A stretch of DNA of 49,682 nucleotides from Opitutales bacterium (lineage in GTDB: Bacteria; Verrucomicrobiota; Verrucomicrobiia; Opitutales; UBA9783), in NCBI GenBank assembly GCA_016286235.1, contig JAEESJ010000030.1, positions 1 through 49,682 of the forward strand. Direction: 5' to 3'. Under the pieces are notes generated by a model. That model saw only the letters and a program-made list of their open reading frames with translations, made no database searches and had not been told where the DNA came from. Made by a program: the position numbers and the translations under genes. Shown piece after piece: positions 10,074-18,217 of the stretch. Position 1 is the first letter of the stretch. The number at the start of each line of letters is the position of its first letter.

Positions 10074-10102
10074 AATTTAACGGTTTTTGGGGAGTTTGTA
10101 AA
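10074..10102 (-). promoter_or_regulatory. Predicted sigma70-type promoter for the T3SS operon
   Basis: Minus strand TTTACA-N17-TAAATT, followed by AAGGGTA and the sctD ATG. Confidence 0.5.
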
Positions 10103-10690
10103 TAAAAAGAGATTGAGGTTATATTTTTAAAGTGATAAAAGCACACTTAAATTTTTTTCGTAGAGAAGCAGGGGGGCAAAGTTGTTTAGAGTAGCGGTAT
10201 TAGTGAAGGTTTTTAAAGGAAAATTTTAAAGGTGCTTGTTTGCTTAGAAGTTATGAAAGAATGAGTACACAGTGTGAAGTATACGGGACTTTCGGTTTTC
10301 AAAATGCAATTGCGCTTAGAGAAGCACAAAAGAATGGTCGCTTGTATGCGAGGCAATCGATATTTGGAAAACATATGCGAGTTTGCCAATAAGTCTATTG
10401 CCACCCATTGCCATTTATGTTTCCGCAACGCCGTGTTGGCAAATCCTAAAGAGCCCTTCAAAACCACTCTAAGTCGCATACTTTTGTCATTTTGGTCAAT
10501 TTTACTTATTTATCACTTGTCATTACTGTTACTCCATGTGTTTATAACCAAAGGTTGCGCCTGCCGTCCCTTCGCACGCAAAAATTCAGCTTTTATCCTC
10601 CATTTCCCGGATATTGTTTTTTATCGTATTTTCAAAAATCAATTCCGTAATTGTTAAAAACATGGCATACTACGGGTGTAATCCATCGTT

Positions 10691-11806
10691 ATGTCTTTGT
10701 CGCGCGAAGACGCTTATCTGATTTTGAATGCGCTTCCGCGGGTCGGGTGGGTAACGTTGCAACGTTTGTTGCAAAATTTTGACAACGATCCGCAGGCAAT
10801 TTTGAACGGGACGGAGACGGATTTTAAGCGCATCGGGATTACGGCTGCCGCTTGTAAAAATTTGTGTCAGTGGCGGTCGTTGTTTGAACCGACGGCGGAA
10901 AAAAAGCGCTTAGCCGCGATGGGAGCCGTTTTTATCTCCTTCGAGCATCCGGATTATCCGCCGCTGTTGAAAAACATCTACGATCCGCCGATCGGGTTGT
11001 ATCTGCTCGGTGCGTTGCGACCGTCGGATCGAACGATTGCCGTTGTCGGCAGTCGGTATGCGACGGCGTACGGATTACAACTGGCGGAACGGTTTGGAGC
11101 CGAGTGCGCCGAGCGCGGTTGGTGCGTAGCGAGCGGTTTTGCGCGCGGCATCGATACCGCCGCCCATCGCGGGGCGTTGCGCGCCAAAGGTGCGACCGTA
11201 GCGGTGTTGGGGTGCGGGCTGGATCGCATTTATCCTCCCGAGAATGCCGATTTGTACGCGCAACTGAAACAACACGGGTGTTTGCTGTCGGAATTTCCGC
11301 TCGGGACGCGTGCCGATCGCATGACGTTCCCGCGGAGAAATCGGATTTTGTCGGGCATGTCGCGGGCAACATGGGTGATTGAATCCGATGTTAAGGGCGG
11401 CAGTATGCTGACGGCGGCGTTTGCCAACGATCAAAACCGACCGGTGTTTGCGACGCCAGGGCGTGTGGATTCGCCGCTAAGCCGCGGTTGTCACGCGCTT
11501 ATTCGCGACGGTGCAACGTTGGCGACGTGTGTTGATGATGTACTGGAGGATTTAAAAGCGGCGCCTCCGTTACCGTTACAGCTGGATTTTGAAGCAAAAA
11601 TGCAGCATATTCGGCGCGACAAAGAGCCTTCTTTGGAGGGCGCGGAGTTGCGCGTTTATGAAACATTGAAGGCGAAGGGAGCACTCGGAAGTTCGGAGTT
11701 GTGTGCGTACTGCGAATTGGAGCCCGAAGTACTGCAACGGGTTTTGTTTTCGCTGGAACTCAACCGTTGGATTGTGCGCCGAAACGACGGATTGTTTGAA
11801 TTATGA
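10691..11806 (+). CDS. dprA: DNA processing protein DprA/Smf
   Basis: AVVGSRYATAYGLQLAERF, SGFARGIDTAAHRGALRAKGATVAVLGCGLDRIYPPEN, FPRRNRILSGMS. Confidence 0.96.
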   Translation: MSLSREDAYLILNALPRVGWVTLQRLLQNFDNDPQAILNGTETDFKRIGITAAACKNLCQWRSLFEPTAEKKRLAAMGAVFISFEHPDYPPLLKNIYDPPIGLYLLGALRPSDRTIAVVGSRYATAYGLQLAERFGAECAERGWCVASGFARGIDTAAHRGALRAKGATVAVLGCGLDRIYPPENADLYAQLKQHGCLLSEFPLGTRADRMTFPRRNRILSGMSRATWVIESDVKGGSMLTAAFANDQNRPVFATPGRVDSPLSRGCHALIRDGATLATCVDDVLEDLKAAPPLPLQLDFEAKMQHIRRDKEPSLEGAELRVYETLKAKGALGSSELCAYCELEPEVLQRVLFSLELNRWIVRRNDGLFEL

Positions 11807-12426
11807 TTGGATTTGAAGCATTGATTTGTGACCCGCCGTATCGAACGAATGTTTATTACGCCGTCGATCGGGATCGAAAAATTGCCTGTGTCATCGATGC
11901 GGCACCGGGAAGTTTTAAGGCATTGCAATCGAAATTAAATGGTTTGGAAGTTCACGTGTTTCTGACGCACGGGCATTGGGATCATGTTGCGGATGCGAAA
12001 GCGTTTAAAGAGAGTCTGAATGCCAAACTGTATCTGCATCGGGACGATATGCCGTTGATTAAAGACGTCGGATTTCAGAAAATAATCGCATGCGGTCAGC
12101 CGTATAAACCGTTTGAAGCCGATGTTCTTCTTAATGGCGGTGAAACGTTGACATGCGGCGATTGGGCGTTTGAGGTTTTGCATTTACCGGGGCACACGCT
12201 CGGGAGCGTCGGTTTTTACGACGAAGCCAACAGGCAACTTTTCGTCGGCGATACGTTATTTTACCAAACGATCGGACGAACGGATTTGGGCGGTTTGGAA
12301 GAAAAAATGAAAGCCTCCCTTGCGCGCCTTTCGCAGTTGCCGCCGAGGACTTGCGTTTATCCCGGGCACGGGCTCTCCACGACGATCGAAAACGAAAAAG
12401 TAACCTTCGAGCGGTTCGGGAAGTAA
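11803..12426 (+). CDS. MBL-fold metallo-hydrolase (glyoxalase II-like)
   Basis: FLTHGHWDHVADAKAF, LPGHTLGSVGFY, VGDTLFYQTIGRTDLGG, YPGHG metal-binding motifs. Confidence 0.93.
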   Translation: MIGFEALICDPPYRTNVYYAVDRDRKIACVIDAAPGSFKALQSKLNGLEVHVFLTHGHWDHVADAKAFKESLNAKLYLHRDDMPLIKDVGFQKIIACGQPYKPFEADVLLNGGETLTCGDWAFEVLHLPGHTLGSVGFYDEANRQLFVGDTLFYQTIGRTDLGGLEEKMKASLARLSQLPPRTCVYPGHGLSTTIENEKVTFERFGK

Positions 12427-12709
12427 GAAACGCCCGTAATCTGCCGTGGGTTTGGAAAACGACGGCGGAGGCAGAACGGGAAAAAGTGTTAATCTGCATC
12501 GCAACCGCCTGTGATAAATTGAGCAGTAACGAAGAAAGTTATGAGGATGACGACGAAAGTTTTTTAAACGGTATTAAAATACGCGCCCGACACAAAAACC
12601 GCCCAAAAAAGACGGACAATGATTTTTTTGCTGACGGTCAACCGAGCGTGAACCGCTGATGTTATACCTCATACGGTCGGGAGCAACGGATTTTGCTTCT
12701 TTACGCACT

Positions 12710-13393
12710 TCAAATTACACCCGCCGCAAGCACTTTATCGACGATGGTCATGCACGTTTCGGCGGTGGTTTTAAGGCGCTTTTGAAATTCGTCGGCACCA
12801 CCCGTGATGCTGTCGGAAACCGTCTTGATCAGCAAATTCGGGATGCGATTGAGATCACATATAAGAATAACCGCGGCACTTTCCATGTCGCAAATGTCCG
12901 CGCCGAATTGCCGATGAAGGTTCGCCTTTTGTTCGGGCGCATCCACAAATTTGTCGGCACAGGCGCACACCGCCGTCGGGATGTTCGGGTAAAGTGCGCA
13001 AACGGTCTTCAAAACGTCGGCGGAGGTGGGCAAGTAGATATCCGAATACTCCAAGTACCGACCGACTTCGCAATGATCCAACGCTGACGTATCCATGTCG
13101 TAATGCACGACCTTCGACACAAAGCAGGTATCGGCGGTTTTCAGTTGTTCCGTCAGAGCTCCGACGACGCCGAAATTCAGCAAAAATTCGATCTTAAAAC
13201 AGTCGCAGAGCATTTGAACCGCCGCCGCTGCCTTAATCAGCCCGACGCCCGAGTGTACAAAATGCAATTTGCAGTCTTTGCGTTCAAGGATATAAACGTC
13301 AAAGCCGTTTTGCCGAACGTGCTGTAGCTCCGATTTGTACTGCGTAAGAACGGCTTCGATTTCGCATGCCACCAACAATCCGATGTTCTTCAT
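12710..13393 (-). CDS. 5'-methylthioadenosine/S-adenosylhomocysteine nucleosidase-like
   Basis: HSGVGLIKAAAAVQ, FGADICDMESAAV, KTVSDSITGGADEF motifs; divergent from metK. Confidence 0.8.
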   Translation of the reverse strand: MKNIGLLVACEIEAVLTQYKSELQHVRQNGFDVYILERKDCKLHFVHSGVGLIKAAAAVQMLCDCFKIEFLLNFGVVGALTEQLKTADTCFVSKVVHYDMDTSALDHCEVGRYLEYSDIYLPTSADVLKTVCALYPNIPTAVCACADKFVDAPEQKANLHRQFGADICDMESAAVILICDLNRIPNLLIKTVSDSITGGADEFQKRLKTTAETCMTIVDKVLAAGVI

Positions 13394-13662
13394 AGGTCTG
13401 ACTTCTATGTGTAATGTAGGAAAAATCTATTACCTTCCTCCGAAGAATGCCCGAAAAACGAAACTTTTTCAATGCTTTTCCGCGTATAGTATGTCGCTAA
13501 GGTTGAAAATGCTTCGAAAATGACAAAAATAAGTCCTGTTCTGCCTTCCAAAATGATATTTTTATGTTTTTTTGATGCAAAAACAGGCATTTGTCGCCAT
13601 TCTCCCCTTTTAAGGTTTGCTTTCACGAAAATTATGCTTTCAATGGGAGCAACAAGCAAAAA

Positions 13663-14823
13663 ATGACAAAACAAACAATGCATATTTCGTCGGAAGGTAT
13701 CGGCGAGGGGCATCCCGACAAGGTCGCGGATTATATTTCGGATTCGATTTTGGATGCCTGCTTAGCGCAGGATCCGCAGGCGCATGTGGCATGCGAAACG
13801 CTCGTGAAGTCCAATCATGTCGTGGTGGCGGGGGAGATTACGACAAGTGCGGTTTTTGATACGAACGCCGTTATTCGGCGGGCAATTCGCGAGATCGGTT
13901 ACACCTACCCCGAGATGCTTTTCAATGCCGATACGGTGTTTATCACGAATTTGCTGACGAAGCAGTCGGGAGAGATTAACGGTGCGGTGGTAAAAGAAAA
14001 GGAGGAAGCGGCGGAGGTCGGTGCCGGCGACCAGGGATTTTTCTTCGGGTACGCCTGCAACGAAACCGATCAGCTGATGCCGGCGTCCTATTTGTTGGCG
14101 CAAAAGATTGCTCAAAAACTGGCGACGGAGCGCAAAGAAGGGAATGTTGATTGGTTGCGTCCCGATTCCAAGATGCTGGTAACCATGCGTTACGAAGGTT
14201 TGGAGCCGATTGAAATCGAAAATATCGTCATCGCGACCCAACACGCCGAATCGGTTTCGCAAAAGGAGATTGAAACCTTCTGTCGGGAGTGCGTTATTCC
14301 GGCGGTTATTCCCGCCAAGTGGCTGACGGCGAATACCAAATACTTTATCAATTCAAGCGGTCAATTTACCTACGGCGGTCCGGAAGCCGACACGGGCTTG
14401 ACGGGGCGCAAAATCATCGCCGACACCTACGGCGGTTGGGCGCATCACGGCGGCGGGGCGTTTTCCGGCAAAGATCCGTCGAAGGTGGATCGTTCGGGTG
14501 CGTATTTTTGCCGCTGGGTCGCCAAGAACGTTGTTGCGGCGCGACTGGCGGATCGCGTGGAAGTACGTTTGGCGTACACCATCGGAGGAACGCATCCCAT
14601 TCATTACGATTTAACCACCTACGGAACGGAGCATTGCGATTTGGATTGTTTAAATAAAGCTGTTACGGAGGTATTTGACGGTCGTGTGGCGGCGATTATC
14701 GAACAAATGGATTTGCGGCGTCCGATTTATCGCCAATCGACGCAGTTCGGGCATTTCACGAAGCCAAACCTTCCTTGGGAACAGACTAATCGCATTGAGG
14801 AATTAAAGAAGCGTTGCGGTTGA
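13663..14823 (+). CDS. metK: S-adenosylmethionine synthetase
   Basis: SEGIGEGHPDKVADYISDSILDACLAQDP, GAGDQGFFFGYACNET, GGAFSGKDPSKVDRSGAY. ATG at 13663 preferred to the longer track ORF. Confidence 0.96.
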   Translation: MTKQTMHISSEGIGEGHPDKVADYISDSILDACLAQDPQAHVACETLVKSNHVVVAGEITTSAVFDTNAVIRRAIREIGYTYPEMLFNADTVFITNLLTKQSGEINGAVVKEKEEAAEVGAGDQGFFFGYACNETDQLMPASYLLAQKIAQKLATERKEGNVDWLRPDSKMLVTMRYEGLEPIEIENIVIATQHAESVSQKEIETFCRECVIPAVIPAKWLTANTKYFINSSGQFTYGGPEADTGLTGRKIIADTYGGWAHHGGGAFSGKDPSKVDRSGAYFCRWVAKNVVAARLADRVEVRLAYTIGGTHPIHYDLTTYGTEHCDLDCLNKAVTEVFDGRVAAIIEQMDLRRPIYRQSTQFGHFTKPNLPWEQTNRIEELKKRCG

Positions 14824-15026
14824 GCGCGGCGTTCGGTTGTATTCCGTGATGCATGGGTTGCGTTCGTCGGCTTGACAGAACTTTTCGCGATTTGACATAA
14901 GAAAGGTGTGTTAATTGCGAGCAGACGGGTCGGTGAGGCGTTCAATATCTGTGCGCCCGATAAAGAGACCGTTATTTGTTCGCTCAAAGTAAAAAATATC
15001 GAAAGTCGGCATGATGTTCACCCCGA

Positions 15027-15222
15027 ATTGACGGGAAAGTGCGGTTACAAAGGCGTTGGAGTCGTCGAATTTTTGGCGGATAAAAAAGAGATTTTTGTTT
15101 CATCGAAATGAACGCCGCCTTCAAGGGAGTACACCGTACCGAAGAAACCATGGGAATTGATTTGGTTAAACGGGTGGCAAACGACGAAAAACTGACGTTG
15201 CGACGGAAGGATATTGTTTGAT
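15027..15222 (+). pseudogene. Degenerate accC (biotin carboxylase) fragment
   Basis: Nucleotide and protein similarity to intact accC around 20834-21030 (LTGKCGYKGVGVVEFLADKK... ETMGIDLVKRVANDEKLTLRRKDI versus [20 protein letters not shown]... [27 protein letters not shown]), with frameshifts and stops. Confidence 0.85.
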
Positions 15223-15269
15223 AGAAACAAAAAGGATACCGTGCGTTAAATACTCGTTGCTATCATATT

Positions 15270-16665
15270 ATGGAATTGACGGAGGTATTGAAAGCCGAAG
15301 AAGCGTTTTTTGATCAACGGAAAATTTATGCTTTGGTATTGCGTTTGGGAATACCGGCGATTATTGCCCAATTGGCATCGGTTGCCATGCAATATATTGA
15401 TGCCGCGATGGTTGGAAGTCTTGGAGCTTCCGCATCGACTGCCGTTGGTGTTGTTACTTCATCTACGTGGATTGTAAGCGGACTTGCCTATGCCGTTGCT
15501 ACGGGATTTTCGGTTCAAACAGCCCATGCAACGGGAGCGGATGACGCGGTTCGAGCCAAAAAGGTTTTCCGCGAAGGGTTGAGCATTTGCTTCGTGATTT
15601 CATGCTTGCTTTCTTTTATCGGAATCGGCTTAAGTCCGCATTTACCTTCTCTTATGGGAGCCGAACCGAAAATTTGGCACGATGCATCAATGTATTTCTT
15701 CATCTATTCCTGTGCGATTCCTGCCATGTTGTTGCGAGTTTTTTCGGGGAATGTTTTGCAATGTGCGGGAAATACAAAAATTCCGAGCCTCCTTAATTCA
15801 CTTTTGTGTTTATTCGATGTTTTATTCAACTGCTTTTTAATTTTTTCCGGTCCGCAAAATTGCAATCGGGAATTTTTTGATTTACATACCGGGTGCGAAT
15901 TTAGGCGTTGCCGGCGCGGCTCTCGGAACGGCTTTTTCTGAAATTATTATTTCAATCGCGATGTTTATGACGGCTTTTCGGATGCCGAATCTTCATTTTG
16001 ATTTTTCCTTTTCGAAATTTTCAAAAGACATCTTAAAAACTGCATCCAAAATCTCCGAACCCATGGCGCTCGAATCGGTGGTAATGAACGGAGCATATAT
16101 TGTTATCACAAGTATTGTTGCGCCGCTTGGAGCCGTCTCGCTTGCCGCTGATGTTTTCGGATTTATAATGGAACAAATTTGCTATCTTCCCGCATTTGGA
16201 ATGTCAATTGCCGCCACAACGCTCATGGGACAAGCTCTCGGGGCAAAACGAAAAGATCTTGCTCGAAAATTCGCTTGGTCCGCGGTCAAATGCGGAGTGG
16301 TGATCGTAACGATGACGGCGGTTGCTTTGTATTTTTTCGCACCGGTTGTTTTCGATTTATTAACACCCGATATCGCCGTAAGAGAATTGGGGGTGAAGAT
16401 ATTAAGAATCGTGCTTTTTTCGGAACCGTTATTTGCGGCACCAACGGTTATTGTCGGCGCATTAAGAGGGGCAAAAGATACATTCATACCGAGCATGTTC
16501 ACGGTTGTCGGTGAGTGGTTTGTGCTTATACCGTGTGCATTGTTTTTTGTGAAAACGTACGGACTGGCGGGTGTTTGGTTCGGTATTTCCGCAAATTTTT
16601 GTATACGCGGAATTTTCTTCCTGTTACGTCTGCGAAACGAGAAAAGTTGGATGAAAATATCATGA
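15270..16665 (+). pseudogene. MATE family efflux transporter, frameshifted into two ORFs at a T6 run (~15841-15846)
   Basis: ORF 15270-15941 and ORF 15877-16665 join as LFNCFLIF/PVRKIAIGNFLIYIPGANLGVAGAALGTA; removing one T restores a continuous MATE protein. Confidence 0.85.
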
Positions 16666-16793
16666 AAGTTTGAAAATCGGATTTTATATCAAACGGTCAC
16701 GGAAGCTTGCATTGTAAAAAATCATTTTTTGGGCTCCGGACTGACATCTTTTACAACTTTCTCCAAAAGATACGTTCTATAGAATGAGAGAAG

Positions 16794-17214
16794 TTATTTG
16801 TTTCTATGGTTAAGTATGCATTTGCTTTCTTTTAAATACGAAATAAACTTCACATCCGTTAAACGATTAAACCTTACAAAACGCAGTTTGAGGTAACTCC
16901 AAAAACATTCAATGCCGTTTCTCGCGGACAAATTCGTTTTTGCCGTGAGAAACGTGATGGTCATTGCCGATTACCGCGAACCAATCGCAATTCAAAATGA
17001 TTTTCATCCGGCTCCAATTCGCACAATTCTTTCTTTTGTCTTTTCGGAGAATATTGCAAAATCCTCTCTCGAATTTCGTTGTAATATGCATTTATCGTTG
17101 GTTTTGGAAGTTTTTCGGCGCGACGGTTTTGAAGTGACGATTTTGAAAAAAGCTTGCCTTGTGTTTTATGACTTTTTATTGACGAAAAGTGCCTTCAAAA
17201 TATGCTTAAAATGA
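16794..17214 (-). mobile_element. Degenerate IS1595/IS1016-like (ISXO2-type) transposase remnant
   Basis: Minus-strand fragments in several frames: TINAYYNEIRERILQ...CELEPDENHFE, HHVSHGKNEFV, NGIECFWSYLKLRFVRFNRLTDVKFISYLKESKCILNHRNK*: the C-terminal DDE signature of this family, with frameshifts and a missing centre. Confidence 0.8.
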
Positions 17215-17220
17215 GGGCGC

Positions 17221-17850
17221 ATGGTCGGGGAAGACGAGGCGGGAAAGGCGGCGGCTTCCGACGTGGAGGATTTGGAGTGGTTGGAACGCTTCAAATCCGG
17301 CAATCGGCGGGCGTTCGAATTTTTCGTCAAAAAATATCAGCGGCGGCTGTTTCGGGTCATCTACAACATGACGAGCTCGAAGGAGGATACCGCGGATTTG
17401 CTGCAAGATGTGTTTTTGAAGGCGTTTCGTTCGCTGGAAACCTTCAGGGGGCAATCGAAGTTTTATACGTGGCTGTGCCGCATCGCCATCAATAAGACGC
17501 TGGATTTTTTGGATGCGCGCAAACGAAAGCCTGTGTACAGCCTGGAAACATGGGGTGAAGGCGAGAATGTGGCGGAATTTTTGATGCCCGGCGAAAACAT
17601 TCCCGCCGCCGATCGGGCGGTGCTGTTGAAAGAATTGCAGGAAAAATTGAACGAATCATTGCAACAGCTGTCTCATAATCATAGAACGGTGGTTGTTCTG
17701 TTCGAGATCGAAGGAATGAGTCATGCCGAAATTGCAAAAACGCTGCAATGTTCGGAGGGGACGGTGCGTTCACGCTTGCATTATGCAAAGGAACAGCTTA
17801 AACAATCATTGTCGCGGTATTTGAAAGGACATGGAAGAACCGAAGTTTGA
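17221..17850 (+). CDS. ECF-type RNA polymerase sigma factor
   Basis: Region 2 (YQRRLFRVIYNMTSSKEDTADLLQDVFLKAFRSLETFRGQSKFYTWLCRIAINKTLDFL) and region 4 (LQQLSHNHRTVVVLFEIEGMSHAEIAKTLQCSEGTVRSRLHYAKEQLK). Confidence 0.95.
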   Translation: MVGEDEAGKAAASDVEDLEWLERFKSGNRRAFEFFVKKYQRRLFRVIYNMTSSKEDTADLLQDVFLKAFRSLETFRGQSKFYTWLCRIAINKTLDFLDARKRKPVYSLETWGEGENVAEFLMPGENIPAADRAVLLKELQEKLNESLQQLSHNHRTVVVLFEIEGMSHAEIAKTLQCSEGTVRSRLHYAKEQLKQSLSRYLKGHGRTEV

Positions 17851-18217
17851 ATTGGAGCGCTTATTGAAGGCGAAGCGTTTTGAAATGCCCGATGAGGCAT
17901 TTTGGGATGCGTTTGATGCGCGCTTAAAGGCATCGCTTGCGGAGGAAGCTCAACCGCAACATGTTTCGTGGAAACAATATCTCGGTGCATGGTTGCGACG
18001 CTGGTCGCCCGTTGCGGCGGTCGGATTGTTCGTATTCGGCGGCGTTTGCCATTTTTCGTCCCGTTTTAACGCGCCGCATCTTGAGATGTGTTTTCAGCCG
18101 TCCGGTGCGCACGCTTGCCGTTCGTTGTCATTTCATGTCGCTCCTTCATCGGAAATTGCAAAGAGCGTTCTGAAGAAAAATGTTGCTTTAACGGCGGGGA
18201 ACGGCTTCACTTTCTAA
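17831..18217 (+). CDS. Putative anti-sigma-factor-like membrane protein
   Basis: Overlaps the sigma gene; short cytosolic N-terminus followed by a TM segment (WSPVAAVGLFVFGGVCHFSS). Confidence 0.5.
   Translation: MEEPKFELERLLKAKRFEMPDEAFWDAFDARLKASLAEEAQPQHVSWKQYLGAWLRRWSPVAAVGLFVFGGVCHFSSRFNAPHLEMCFQPSGAHACRSLSFHVAPSSEIAKSVLKKNVALTAGNGFTF

Noticed and set aside
10213-10657. Short ORFs on both strands between sctD and dprA (including a 42 aa MSTQCEVYGTFGFQNAIALREAQKNGRLYARQSIFGK...)
   Set aside because: Could be a decayed gene, but I cannot assign a family and codon evidence is weak.
12427-12709. Open frame (LPWVWKTTAEAEREKVLICIATACDKLSSNEESYEDDDES...) after the MBL hydrolase gene
   Set aside because: No start/RBS or family that I can support; likely intergenic or decayed.
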